Of a stretch of DNA of 64,000 nt, positions 8,025-17,576 are shown in pieces. Numbering within the stretch: position 1 is the first letter of the stretch; each line of letters begins with the position of its first letter. The notes under the pieces were generated by a model. That model was not told the origin of the DNA, did not search any database, and saw only the letters and a program-made list of their open reading frames with translations. The translations under genes and the position numbers were made by a program. The stretch lies in assembly GCA_016716225.1 (NCBI GenBank), contig JADJWT010000001.1, positions 2,304,501 to 2,368,500 of the forward strand, written 5' to 3'. Source of the stretch: Ignavibacteriota bacterium. GTDB taxonomy: Bacteria; Bacteroidota; Ignavibacteria; Ignavibacteriales; Melioribacteraceae.

Positions 8025-9416
8025 ATGAATTTTAGAATTGAAACAGATACTATGGGTGAAGTTCAAGTTCCAGTTGATAAATATTATGGAGCGCAAACTG
8101 CAAGATCACTAATGAATTTTAAAATTGGTGGAGATAGATTCCCAAGAGAAATGATACGTGCTCTTGGAATTCTTAAAAAAGCAGCAGCACTCGTAAATAA
8201 TGAATTAGGAATGTTAAGCGAAGAAAAAGCAAATCTAATTTCTCAAGCTGCTCAAGAAGTAATTGATGGAAAACTTGATGATCATTTTCCGTTAGTTGTT
8301 TGGCAAACCGGAAGCGGAACACAAACTAATATGAATGCAAATGAAGTTATTTCAAACCGGGCAATTGAATTATCTGGCGGAATTATTGGAAGCAAAAAAC
8401 CAATTCATCCAAATGATGATGTTAACAAAGCTCAATCTTCAAATGATACTTTCCCTACCGCAATGCACATTGCCGCAGTTGAAGAAATTAATAGAAGATT
8501 AATTCCTATGGTTACAAAACTTCGTGATGCATTAAAATTAAAATCTGAAGAATTTTCTGAAATAATCAAAATCGGCAGAACACACTTAATGGACGCAGTT
8601 CCGCTTACATTGGGACAAGAATTTTCCGGTTATGTACAACAGTTAAATTACGGTTTAGATAGAATTAATGGATGTTTACCTAGATTATCTGAATTAGCTC
8701 TTGGTGGAACTGCGGTTGGAACAGGGTTAAATACTCATATAAAATTTGCAGAATTATCAGCTCAAAAAATTTCAGAAATTTCCGGGAATAAATTTACATC
8801 GGCTCCAAATAAGTTTGAAGCACTTGCTGCTCATGATGCAATTGTTGAAGCTAGCGGAGTGTTAAAAACTTTAGCTGCATCATTAATGAAAATTGCGAAT
8901 GATATTCGTTGGTTAGGTTCCGGTCCAAGATGTGGAATTGGTGAATTACTTTTACCCGAAAATGAACCAGGAAGCTCTATTATGCCCGGAAAAGTAAACC
9001 CAACGCAATCCGAAGCGATGACAATGGTTTGCGCACAAGTTATGGGAAATGATACAACAATAAATATCGGCGGCTCAAGCGGAAATTTTGAACTCAACGT
9101 TTTTAAACCAGTAATTATTTATAATTTACTTCAATCAATTCGTCTTCTTGCCGATGCATGCGAAAGTTTTACAGATCATTGTGTTGTTGGAATTGAGGCA
9201 AGTAAAATTAACATTCAAAAGCATTTAACAAACTCTTTAATGCTTGTTACTGCATTAAATCCTCATGTTGGTTATGATAACGCAGCAAAAATTGCGAAAA
9301 AAGCACATGCCGAAAATACAACTTTAGAGGAAGCCGCAATAGCTTTAGGACTTTTAACAGCTGAACAATTTAAACAATTTGTCCGACCAGAAAATATGAT
9401 TGGTCCAAAAAGCTAA
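8025..9416 (+). CDS. fumC: Class II fumarate hydratase
   Basis: Fumarase of the aspartase/fumarase superfamily, interconverting fumarate and malate in the TCA cycle. The 463 aa length is typical. Motifs are the N-terminal RIETDTMGEVQVP, the GSGTQTNMNANEV region, KIGRTHLMDAVPLTLGQEF, and the family signature GSSIMPGKVNPTQ (from residue 316) on the catalytic loop. The Thr-His pair in GRTHLMDA and the signature serine support class II fumarase over aspartase. An ATG with AGAGGG upstream begins the gene. A long hairpin terminator follows directly. Confidence 0.97.
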   Translation: MNFRIETDTMGEVQVPVDKYYGAQTARSLMNFKIGGDRFPREMIRALGILKKAAALVNNELGMLSEEKANLISQAAQEVIDGKLDDHFPLVVWQTGSGTQTNMNANEVISNRAIELSGGIIGSKKPIHPNDDVNKAQSSNDTFPTAMHIAAVEEINRRLIPMVTKLRDALKLKSEEFSEIIKIGRTHLMDAVPLTLGQEFSGYVQQLNYGLDRINGCLPRLSELALGGTAVGTGLNTHIKFAELSAQKISEISGNKFTSAPNKFEALAAHDAIVEASGVLKTLAASLMKIANDIRWLGSGPRCGIGELLLPENEPGSSIMPGKVNPTQSEAMTMVCAQVMGNDTTINIGGSSGNFELNVFKPVIIYNLLQSIRLLADACESFTDHCVVGIEASKINIQKHLTNSLMLVTALNPHVGYDNAAKIAKKAHAENTTLEEAAIALGLLTAEQFKQFVRPENMIGPKS

Positions 9417-9421
9417 ACAAT

Positions 9422-9455
9422 TTTTAGGATAGTAAAAAACTTTACTATCCTAAAA
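9422..9455 (+). terminator. Hairpin terminator after fumC
   Basis: A perfect 15-bp inverted repeat (arms 9422-9436 and 9441-9455, TTTTAGGATAGTAAA and its complement) with a 4-nt AAAC loop, beginning 5 bp after the fumC stop. The arms end in T- and A-rich tracts, so the 3' arm is followed by a moderately T-rich stretch. It most likely ends the transcript carrying the sigma factor, NlpC and fumC genes. Confidence 0.8.
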
Positions 9456-9515
9456 TTTATTTAAAAACTTTTCGAATTTTTAAAAAAAATCCAAATTTTA
9501 TTAATGAAAATTCAG

Positions 9516-9523
9516 TAATTTTG
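9516..9523 (+). promoter_or_regulatory. Candidate -7 promoter element (TAnnTTTG) for transketolase
   Basis: The octamer TAATTTTG matches the Bacteroidota -7 consensus TAnnTTTG and lies 51 bp upstream of the transketolase ATG, directly after the fumC terminator where a promoter is expected. There is no clear TTG at the usual 19-21 bp upstream position, so this is a partial match only. Confidence 0.35.
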
Positions 9524-9574
9524 AACGGTTCAAAAGTTTAATAAATTTAATCAATAATTTTTAAGAGAATTGAA

Positions 9575-11584
9575 ATGGCTGAAAAATCAAATCAAATTCA
9601 AGAGAAATGCATTAATACCATAAGATTATTAGCTGCCGATGCAGTACAAAAAGCAAATTCAGGTCACCCAGGAATGCCGATGGGATTTGCTCCAGTTGCA
9701 TATTTGCTTTATTCGAAAATTATGAAACACAATCCCGCAAATCCGAAGTGGATGAATAGAGATCGTTTTATTTTATCTGGCGGACATGGCAGTACTTTGT
9801 TATACAGTATTCTACATTTAAGCGGATACAAAATTTCAATTGATGATGTCAAAAATTTTAGACAATGGGAAAGTATTACTCCAGGTCATCCGGAATTTGG
9901 CTTAACTCCCGGTGTAGAAACTACAACTGGTCCTTTAGGACAAGGCTTAACTAATGCCGTTGGAATGGCAGTTGCACAAAAACATTTAGCAAGCAGATTT
10001 AATAAAAAAGGACATAAGCTTATAGATCATTTTATTTATGTTGAAGTTGGTGACGGCGATTTGATGGAAGGAATTTCTCATGAAGCTGCATCTTTTTCCG
10101 GACATAATAAATTAGGAAAGTTGATTGTTTTTTATGATGATAATGGAATTTCAATTGACGGACCAACTAGTTTATCATATTCTGATGATGTAGCAAAACG
10201 ATTTGAAAGTTATAATTGGCATGTTCAAAAAGTTAATGATATTAAAAATTTAAAGGATATTGAACAAGCTGTAAAAATAGCACAAAAAGAAACAGAAAAA
10301 CCTTCAATAATTATAGTTAAAAGTATAATTGGATACGGAAGCCCAAATAAACATAATACTTCTGAAGTTCATGGATCTCCGCTTGGTGAAAATGAATTAA
10401 TACTTACTAAGAAAAATTTGGGATTTGATGAAACGAAAAAGTTTTTTGTTCCGGATGATGTAAAAAAACAATTCTCAACATTAAAAGAAAAAGGAAAATC
10501 TGAAGAAGAAAAATGGAATCAATTATTCAAAAATTATAAAGAGAAATTTCCTAAAGAAGCCAAATTGTTATCTGAAATGATTAAAGGAAATTTGGGAAAT
10601 TCTTGGAAGAAAAAATTACCAAAATTTGAAAATTATGGTGAATCGATGGCAACTCGTTCAGCTTCCGGAAAAGTATTAAATTCGATTGTTTCAGAAATTC
10701 CTTCACTTTTGGGAGGTTCTGCAGATTTAACACCATCAAATAATACAGATCTTAAAGGATATGCAGATTTTAGTACAAAATCTCCAGATGGAAGATATAT
10801 AAGATATGGAGTTCGTGAGCATGCAATGGCTGGAATTATGAATGGTATTGCAACTTACGGCGGATTGATTCCATATGGCGGAACATTTTTGGTTTTTGCA
10901 GATTATTTAAGACCATCAATTAGAATAGCTGCAATTTCTAAAATTAAACCAATTTACGTTTTTACACATGATAGCATTGGAGTTGGTGAAGACGGACCAA
11001 CTCATCAACCGATTGAACAAATTGCTTCTTTAAGATCAATTCCGGGTTTAATTTTAATTCGTCCTTGTGATGCTAATGAAACTTCTCAAGCTTGGAAATT
11101 TGCAATTGAACATAATGGAAGTCCGGTAGCACTTGCATTAACTCGTCAAAATTTAAAAATTGTTGATAGAATAAAATTCGGCTCAGATGAAGGTCTTCAA
11201 AAAGGTGCTTACGTTTTAAAAGATTCTGAAGGAACACCAAATTTAATTTTAATTGCAAGTGGCTCAGAAGTTGATTTAGCACTAAAATCTGCCGAAGTAT
11301 TAGAAAAAGAAAATATTAAAGTTAGAGTTGTTAGTTTTCCGAGTTGGGAAATTTTTGAAAAACAATCTGAAGATTATAAAGAATCAGTTTTCCCTAAATC
11401 TGTTCGTGCAAGAATTTCAATTGAAGCTGGAATTAGTCAAGGTTGGGAAAAATATGTAGGCTTAGATGGAAAAACTATCGCAATTGATAATAAATATGGA
11501 GCTTCTGCACCGCAAAATATTATTTTTGAAAAATATGGTTTTACTGTTGAAAATGTTGTGAATCAAGCAAAAAGTATTATATAA
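9575..11584 (+). CDS. tkt: Transketolase
   Basis: Thiamine-diphosphate enzyme of the non-oxidative pentose phosphate pathway, moving two-carbon units between sugar phosphates. A 669 aa single-chain protein: N-terminal ThDP-binding domain with SGHPGMPMG (29-37), the GDGDLMEG motif from residue 159 and the DDNGISIDG end of the cofactor motif; middle pyrimidine-binding domain with VREHAMAGIMNGI and catalytic Glu; and the C-terminal transketolase domain (about 540-669). It stands as a single gene with its own terminators on both sides. The split N- and C-half form found in many anaerobes is not used here. Confidence 0.97.
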   Translation: MAEKSNQIQEKCINTIRLLAADAVQKANSGHPGMPMGFAPVAYLLYSKIMKHNPANPKWMNRDRFILSGGHGSTLLYSILHLSGYKISIDDVKNFRQWESITPGHPEFGLTPGVETTTGPLGQGLTNAVGMAVAQKHLASRFNKKGHKLIDHFIYVEVGDGDLMEGISHEAASFSGHNKLGKLIVFYDDNGISIDGPTSLSYSDDVAKRFESYNWHVQKVNDIKNLKDIEQAVKIAQKETEKPSIIIVKSIIGYGSPNKHNTSEVHGSPLGENELILTKKNLGFDETKKFFVPDDVKKQFSTLKEKGKSEEEKWNQLFKNYKEKFPKEAKLLSEMIKGNLGNSWKKKLPKFENYGESMATRSASGKVLNSIVSEIPSLLGGSADLTPSNNTDLKGYADFSTKSPDGRYIRYGVREHAMAGIMNGIATYGGLIPYGGTFLVFADYLRPSIRIAAISKIKPIYVFTHDSIGVGEDGPTHQPIEQIASLRSIPGLILIRPCDANETSQAWKFAIEHNGSPVALALTRQNLKIVDRIKFGSDEGLQKGAYVLKDSEGTPNLILIASGSEVDLALKSAEVLEKENIKVRVVSFPSWEIFEKQSEDYKESVFPKSVRARISIEAGISQGWEKYVGLDGKTIAIDNKYGASAPQNIIFEKYGFTVENVVNQAKSII

Positions 11585-11595
11585 AAAATAATTTT

Positions 11596-11622
11596 GAGCT
11601 AAGGAGAATTTCTCTTTAGCTC
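11596..11622. terminator. Shared bidirectional terminator between tkt and the YqaA-type gene
   Basis: A 12-bp stem (arms 11596-11607 and 11611-11622, GAGCTAAGGAGA with TCTCTTTAGCTC, one G-U pair) and a 3-nt loop lies in the 40 bp between two convergent genes. On the minus strand the hairpin is followed by a run rich in T; on the plus strand the tail is weaker. It begins 11 bp after the tkt stop and 2 bp after the stop of the opposing gene. Confidence 0.8.
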
Positions 11623-11624
11623 TA

Positions 11625-12236
11625 TTAAAATAAATATTTAATTCCTACAAAACCACCGATTAGCAAAACTGTAAATCCGATAGCTAACCAGTTAAAATAT
11701 TTATCAATAAATCCTTTTATTTGCGGACCAAATTTCCAAATCAAAAAAGCTACTAGGAAAAATCTTCCTGCTCGGCTAATTATTGATGCAATTACGAAAA
11801 GAAAAATATTAACGTTTAAAGCACCCCCGGTAACTGTAAAAACTTTATAAGGAATTGGTGTAAATCCGGCAGTAAAAACTATCCAGAAATTCCATTCATC
11901 ATATAGTGATTTAACTTTGTAGAAAATTTCATGGTTAAACCCTGGAATTTTTTCAAAGAAGAAATTTGCAAGCGCTGAAAATTCATTTCCATTCCACCAA
12001 GCAAAATGTCCAATTCCATAACCTAATAAAGCTCCTAAAACAGAACCAACTGTACAAATCATTGCAAATCTAAATGATTTTGTTTTTGCACCCAATGCAA
12101 GTGCAATTAATAATGCGTCTGGTGGAATTGGGAAAAAAGATGATTCTGCAAATGCCAAAATAAATAATGCTATTGACCCATGTGGAGTTTCTGCCCAATG
12201 TAAAACCCAATCGTATAATTTTCTGATAATTTTCAT
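11625..12236 (-). CDS. YqaA/DedA-like inner-membrane protein
   Basis: About 203 aa with several hydrophobic segments and the SNARE-associated (DedA-related) fold signature: a re-entrant region with SSFFPIPPDALLIALALG and a later FTAGFTPIPYKVFTVTGG motif. This pattern is typical of the YqaA subfamily; DedA relatives are linked to lipid carrier transport, but the YqaA substrate is unknown. I chose the ATG at 12236 over an upstream TTG at 12245, since both give the same protein apart from three residues. It is convergent with tkt and divergent from the next gene. Confidence 0.85.
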   Translation of the reverse strand: MKIIRKLYDWVLHWAETPHGSIALFILAFAESSFFPIPPDALLIALALGAKTKSFRFAMICTVGSVLGALLGYGIGHFAWWNGNEFSALANFFFEKIPGFNHEIFYKVKSLYDEWNFWIVFTAGFTPIPYKVFTVTGGALNVNIFLFVIASIISRAGRFFLVAFLIWKFGPQIKGFIDKYFNWLAIGFTVLLIGGFVGIKYLF

Positions 12237-12378
12237 TAATACCAACTTAAATAAATGTGTAAAAATTAAAGCATAAAGAAATAGATAAAAAGTTATATAA
12301 GCAAATTATCGTGCGCAAGATCATAATATTTATTTGTATTTTTTGAATAAATAAAAACAAAAATGACCGAATAAAATT

Positions 12379-13494
12379 ATGAATAAGCAAGAAAGATTAG
12401 TATCGCTTGATGTTTTTAGAGGAATTACAATTGCTGGAATGATTTTGGTAAACAATCCAGGTACATGGGAATTTATTTATCCTCCTTTAAGACACGCTGT
12501 TTGGCATGGTTGTACACCAACAGATTTAGTTTTTCCGTTTTTCTTATTTATTGTGGGCGTTGCAATTACATTTTCTTTATCAAAAAGAAAGGAAAGCGGA
12601 GATAATCAAACAAAACTTATTCTTAATATTTTAAGACGAAGTGCTATACTTTTTTTATTGGGAATGATATTAAGTGGATTTCCGAATTTTGATTTTACGA
12701 AAATTAGAATTCCTGGTGTATTACAAAGAATTGCAGCGGTTTATTTAGTAACTTCAATTATTTTTCTTAAGACAAAAATAAATACTCAAATATTTTTCAC
12801 GGTTTTTTTCTTAGTTATTTATTGGATCCTAATGACATTCATTCCCGTTCCGGGTTTTGGTCCAGCAAATTATGAAATAGGTACAAATTTAGCTGCTTGG
12901 TTTGATTCTCAAATTCTATCCGGACACATGTGGTCCGTTACAAAAACTTGGGATCCAGAAGGAATTTTAAGTACAATCCCAGCAATATCCACAAGTTTAA
13001 TTGGTGTTTTAACCGGTTATTGGCTGCAAAACAATTCAGATAAACCGAAAATCACAAACGGTTTATTTCTTTCATCAAGTATTTTAATGTTTTTGGGGTA
13101 TGTTTGGAACGGATGGTTCCCAATGAATAAAAGTATCTGGACAAGCTCTTATGTTCTTTTCACCGGCGGATTAGCACTAAATTTTTTAGCAATTTGTTTT
13201 TATGTTATTGATGTAAAAAAAATTACTTGGTGGATAAAACCATTTCAAGTTTATGGAATGAATGCAATAACAGTTTTTTTTCTTTCCGGAATTATTGGAA
13301 GAATTTTATATTTAATAAAAATTACAGAAAATACCGGAGAAAAAATTTCGATAAGTGAATATTTATTCAATAATTATTTTCTTTCTTGGTTAGAACCTAT
13401 AAATGCTTCGCTTCTTTGGGCAATAGTTTATGTTTTAATTTGGCTTGGTTTAATGTGGATACTTTATGCAAAGAAAATATTTATTAAGGTTTAA
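12379..13494 (+). CDS. HGSNAT/NagX-like membrane acyltransferase (COG4299, DUF5009 type)
   Basis: A 371 aa polytopic membrane protein (about ten hydrophobic segments) with the family signature RLVSLDVFRGITIAGMILVN at the start, then LRHAVWHGCTPTDLVFPFF. The His39 in RHAVWHG aligns, from memory, with the acetyl-accepting histidine of human heparan-alpha-glucosaminide N-acetyltransferase. Bacterial relatives (NagX and similar) are thought to acetylate amino sugars across the membrane, but the substrate here is not known. It stands alone, divergent from the YqaA gene, 88 bp before the acyl-CoA ligase. Confidence 0.85.
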   Translation: MNKQERLVSLDVFRGITIAGMILVNNPGTWEFIYPPLRHAVWHGCTPTDLVFPFFLFIVGVAITFSLSKRKESGDNQTKLILNILRRSAILFLLGMILSGFPNFDFTKIRIPGVLQRIAAVYLVTSIIFLKTKINTQIFFTVFFLVIYWILMTFIPVPGFGPANYEIGTNLAAWFDSQILSGHMWSVTKTWDPEGILSTIPAISTSLIGVLTGYWLQNNSDKPKITNGLFLSSSILMFLGYVWNGWFPMNKSIWTSSYVLFTGGLALNFLAICFYVIDVKKITWWIKPFQVYGMNAITVFFLSGIIGRILYLIKITENTGEKISISEYLFNNYFLSWLEPINASLLWAIVYVLIWLGLMWILYAKKIFIKV

Positions 13495-13582
13495 AAGAAA
13501 TTTGCAATTTTAATTCAAAAATCTCTATTTGCATTTTACTACTTTCTAAGCTATTTTTATTGAAATTTTCTTTGGAGAAACG

Positions 13583-15400
13583 ATGCCGCCCATTAAGAAT
13601 TTCAAAACAATTCCAGAAATGTTTGATGAAGTAACAAAAACATACGGAGTTAATAAAACTTACATTAAACACAAAATTGATGGAAAATATGTAGATGTAA
13701 ATTATCAAGAAGTGAGAGATATTACAGAAAACCTTGCACTTGGTTTAGCTTCGTTTGGAATTAAACGTAGTGATAAAGTTGCAATTATTTCTGAAAATAG
13801 ACCCGAATGGTATTACTCTGATTTTGCGATTCTTGGTTTGGGTGCAATTGATGTTCCCATATATCCTAATTCCACTTCGGATACAATTGAATATATTATT
13901 AATAATTCTGAATCAGTTGGTGTTATCGTTTCTACAAAATTTCAATTAAATAAAGTTTTAAAGGTTAAGTCAAAATGTAAAAACTTAAATTTTATAGTTG
14001 TAATAAGTAACGAAGATACTGAAGGCGAAAACGGAGTTTACACATTTAATCAAACACTCGAAAAAGGTAGAATTTTTAAGAGAGAAAATCCTTCCCATTT
14101 TGCAAATTGTATTGAATTGACTAATGAAAATGATTTATGCACAATAATTTATACTTCCGGAACAACTGGTGAACCTAAAGGCGTGATGCTTACAAATAAA
14201 AATATTTTATCAAATGTAAAAAGTGCTTGTGAAGTAATTCATGTTTCTGATGAAGATACATTTTTATCATTTTTGCCACTAAGTCATATATTCGAAAGAA
14301 TGGCTGGTTTCTATCTTGCATGTTCGTGTGGATCAACAGTTGCATTTGCAGAAGGAATTGAAAAAGTTGCGCAAAATATGGGAGAGATAAAACCCACTGT
14401 TATGACTGCAGTTCCAAGGTTGTTTGAAAGAATTTACAGTAAAATAAAAAAGAATTTAGAAAAACAACCACAGAAAAAACAAAAAATATTTGAATGGGGA
14501 GTTGCAATAGGACAAGAATTTAGAGAACTTAAACGAAATGGAAAATCAGTTCCTTTTACTCTAAATATAAAACATAAACTAGCTGAAAAATTAGTTTTTG
14601 CTAAATTGAAACATGTAACCGGAGGAAATTTACGGTTTTTTATTTCTGGCGGTGCAGCGTTGGCAAGAGAACTAGGAGTTTTTTTTGAAGCAGTTGGAAT
14701 TTTGGTTTTGGAAGGTTATGGATTAACAGAATCATCTCCCGTAATAACTGTGAACAGAGAAAATGATTATAAATTTGGAAGTGTTGGAAAACCAATTCCC
14801 GGTGTAGAAGTTAAAATTGCAAAAGACGGAGAAATTTTAGCTTATGGACCAAATATTATGCAAGGATATTTTAAGAAGAAAAGAGAAACCCAAGAAATGA
14901 TAATAGACGGCTGGCTTCATACCGGAGATATTGGAGTTTTTGATGCAGAAGGATTTTTGATTATAACAGATCGAAAGAAAAGTTTGTTTAAAACTTCTGG
15001 TGGAAAATATGTTGCACCAACTCCAATTGAAAATCTTTTCTTAGGAAGCAAATATATTGATCAATTTATAATTATTGGTGATAAACGAATGTTCATAAGT
15101 GCATTAGTTGTTCCGGATTTTGAAGCATTAAGAGAATATGCAGATGCACACAGAATTCCATATAAAACAAATGAGGATTTGATAAAATTGAAACAAATTG
15201 AAGAAATGATGGAAAAAGATTTTATGCAATTCCAAAAACAACTTGCGAGTTATGAGAAAATTAGAAAGTTCACATTATTAAGTACTCCATTTACAATTGA
15301 AAGTGGTGAAATGACTCCGTCTCTAAAATTGAAAAGAAAAGTTATTGAAGAACGATACAAAGATTTAATTGAAGATATGTATAAAGGAATTCAAAACTAA
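13583..15400 (+). CDS. Long-chain fatty acid--CoA ligase (AMP-forming)
   Basis: ANL-superfamily adenylating enzyme of 605 aa that activates fatty acids to acyl-CoA. The P-loop-like A3 motif IIYTSGTTGEPKGVMLT (about residues 189-205), A5 EGYGLTESSPV, A7 DGWLHTGDIGVFD and A8 ITDRKKSLFKTSGGKYV are all intact. The long form with an LSHIFERMAGFY segment is typical of the FadD15/ACSL class. The ATG has a GGAGA ribosome-binding site 6 nt upstream. It may serve fatty-acid uptake or membrane lipid recycling; there are no beta-oxidation genes nearby. Confidence 0.94.
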   Translation: MPPIKNFKTIPEMFDEVTKTYGVNKTYIKHKIDGKYVDVNYQEVRDITENLALGLASFGIKRSDKVAIISENRPEWYYSDFAILGLGAIDVPIYPNSTSDTIEYIINNSESVGVIVSTKFQLNKVLKVKSKCKNLNFIVVISNEDTEGENGVYTFNQTLEKGRIFKRENPSHFANCIELTNENDLCTIIYTSGTTGEPKGVMLTNKNILSNVKSACEVIHVSDEDTFLSFLPLSHIFERMAGFYLACSCGSTVAFAEGIEKVAQNMGEIKPTVMTAVPRLFERIYSKIKKNLEKQPQKKQKIFEWGVAIGQEFRELKRNGKSVPFTLNIKHKLAEKLVFAKLKHVTGGNLRFFISGGAALARELGVFFEAVGILVLEGYGLTESSPVITVNRENDYKFGSVGKPIPGVEVKIAKDGEILAYGPNIMQGYFKKKRETQEMIIDGWLHTGDIGVFDAEGFLIITDRKKSLFKTSGGKYVAPTPIENLFLGSKYIDQFIIIGDKRMFISALVVPDFEALREYADAHRIPYKTNEDLIKLKQIEEMMEKDFMQFQKQLASYEKIRKFTLLSTPFTIESGEMTPSLKLKRKVIEERYKDLIEDMYKGIQN

Positions 15401-15412
15401 TCAAAATTTTAT

Positions 15413-15438
15413 GGGGGAAATTTTAAAAATTTTCCTCC
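15413..15438 (+). terminator. Possible terminator hairpin after the acyl-CoA ligase gene
   Basis: GGGGGAAATTTT can pair with AATTTTCCTCC across a short A-rich loop, with one bulge and one G-U pair. It lies 12 bp after the stop codon. There is no strong T-run after it, so the call is tentative. Confidence 0.4.
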
Positions 15439-15536
15439 TATAAATATCGCATGCAAATTTATAAGAAATTTTAACCCGCTTCAAAAACCAAATTTTATGT
15501 ATATTTAGCATTCATTTTTCAAATCTTGAGGCAATT

Positions 15537-17570
15537 TTGAGTAAAGAAAAAATTTTAGTTTCTTCTGCGTTACCTTATGCAAATGGCCCAATTCATTTAG
15601 GACATTTAAGCGGTGCTTATTTGCCGGCAGATATTTATGTTCGATATAAAAGACTAAAGGGCGATGATATTATTTACATTTGCGGATCTGATGAACATGG
15701 AGTTCCAATCACCATTTCTGCCGATAAAGAAAAAGTTAAACCTCAAGTAATAATTGATAGATATCATGAATTGAACAAATCTGCATTCGAAAAATTTGGA
15801 ATGAGTTTCGATATATATTCACGTACAAGTTTGCCAATTCATCATGAAACCGGAAAAGAATTTTTCAAAGATTTCCATGATAATAATTTGTTGATCGAAA
15901 AAAAATCAATGCAGTTTTATGATAATAAAGCAAAAATGTTTTTACCGGATAGATATGTTGAAGGAACTTGTCCACGCTGCGGATTTTTAGAAGCAAGATC
16001 AGATGAATGTGAAAGTTGCGGATCACTTTATGAACCACACGAATTATTAAATCCAAAAAGTAAAATCAGCGGAGATACTCCTGAACTTAAAGAAACTTCA
16101 CATTGGTATTTTCCGCTTGGAAATTATCAAGATTTTTTGGAAAAATATATTGAAGAAATGAATCAGAAATATGTCTGGAAAGAAAATGTTCTTCAATATT
16201 GTAAAAGCTGGTTTAAAGACGGATTAAAAGATAGAGCCGTAACAAGAGATTTAGATTGGGGAATAAAAGTTCCACTTAAAAATTCAGAAGGAAAAGTAAT
16301 ATACGTTTGGTTCGAAGCAGTTTTAGGTTATATATCCGCAACAAAAAAATTGGGCGAAGAAAAAAATTATCCAAATCTTTGGAAAGAATTTTGGCAAGGA
16401 AAGGAAACAAAATATGTTGCGTTTATCGGAAAAGATAATGTTGTTTTTCATACAATAATTTTTCCTGCAATGTTAAAAGCATGGAATGATAATAATGAAT
16501 CAAAATATATTTTACCTCAAAATGTTCCAGCAAATGAATTTCTAAATTTTGAAGGAAAGAAATTTTCCAAATCTCGCGGTTGGGGAATTGATGTTGATGA
16601 ATTTTTAAATTTGTTTCCGGCTGATCCTTTGCGATATACTTTGGCAAGTAATTTACCGGAAAATAAAGACACCGATTTTTATTGGAAAGAATTTCAAGCA
16701 AAAAACAATAATGAACTTGCTGATATTTTAGGAAATTTTATTAACAGAACTTTCATCTTTGTTAGTAAACATTTTGAAAATTCAGTTCCGGAAAGAAAAG
16801 TATTATCCGAGCTTGATAAAAATATGTTGGATTTTATAGAATCTTATCCGAATAAAATTTCCGAACTTCTTGAAAATTATAAAGCAAAAGATGCAGTTCT
16901 TGAAATGATGAACTTAGCAAGAAATGCGAATAAATATTTTAATGATTCAGAACCGTGGAAAAAAGTAAAAACTAATAGAGATGAATGCGGAACAACAATA
17001 AATATTTGCCTTCAAGCAATTTATACTTTAGCAGAAATTTTCTTTCCAGTAATTCCATTTTCATCCGAAAAAATATTTACAATGTTGAATGCAAAACCAA
17101 CAGATTGGATGAATTGCGGTAAAAATAATTTACAATTTGGGCACAAATTAAATTCATCGGAAATATTATTTAACAAAATTGAAGATGAAGAAATTCAGAA
17201 ACAAATTGATAAATTGCCCAATACTGTTGAGGTTAAAAAGGATTTAGAAATTAGTTATGATGATTTTCTTAAAACAAAATTAAAAATTGCAAAGATTGTC
17301 ACTGCAGAAAATGTAAACAAAAGTAACAAATTATTAAAACTACAAGTTGAAGTTGGTGAAGTGAAAAAACAAATAATTGCTGGAATTGCACAAAGTTATT
17401 CACCCAATGATTTGATAAATAAAAAAGTTGTAATTGTAAATAATCTTAAACCAACAAAACTTTTTGGTGAAGTTTCTGAAGGAATGATTTTAGCTGTTGA
17501 AGATAACGACGGAAAATTAAATGTAATTGAAGTAAGTGAAAATGTTAAAACTGGAACAGAAGTAAAATAA
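15537..17570 (+). CDS. metG: Methionine--tRNA ligase
   Basis: Class I methionyl-tRNA synthetase of 677 aa. It shows the HIGH-type motif (PYANGPIHLGHLSGAY, residues 14-29), the zinc-knuckle insert with CPRCGFLEARSDECESCG (about 144-161), the KMSKS-type motif as KKFSKSRG (about 344), the anticodon-binding helical domain, and a fused C-terminal tRNA-binding OB domain (EMAP/Trbp111 type, about 575-677, with LLKLQVEVGE and SEGMILA). The start is TTG, preceded by a GAGG; no better start precedes the conserved ILVSSALPYANG. A DNA methyltransferase gene follows after 6 bp. Confidence 0.97.
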   Translation: MSKEKILVSSALPYANGPIHLGHLSGAYLPADIYVRYKRLKGDDIIYICGSDEHGVPITISADKEKVKPQVIIDRYHELNKSAFEKFGMSFDIYSRTSLPIHHETGKEFFKDFHDNNLLIEKKSMQFYDNKAKMFLPDRYVEGTCPRCGFLEARSDECESCGSLYEPHELLNPKSKISGDTPELKETSHWYFPLGNYQDFLEKYIEEMNQKYVWKENVLQYCKSWFKDGLKDRAVTRDLDWGIKVPLKNSEGKVIYVWFEAVLGYISATKKLGEEKNYPNLWKEFWQGKETKYVAFIGKDNVVFHTIIFPAMLKAWNDNNESKYILPQNVPANEFLNFEGKKFSKSRGWGIDVDEFLNLFPADPLRYTLASNLPENKDTDFYWKEFQAKNNNELADILGNFINRTFIFVSKHFENSVPERKVLSELDKNMLDFIESYPNKISELLENYKAKDAVLEMMNLARNANKYFNDSEPWKKVKTNRDECGTTINICLQAIYTLAEIFFPVIPFSSEKIFTMLNAKPTDWMNCGKNNLQFGHKLNSSEILFNKIEDEEIQKQIDKLPNTVEVKKDLEISYDDFLKTKLKIAKIVTAENVNKSNKLLKLQVEVGEVKKQIIAGIAQSYSPNDLINKKVVIVNNLKPTKLFGEVSEGMILAVEDNDGKLNVIEVSENVKTGTEVK

Positions 17571-17576
17571 ATTTTA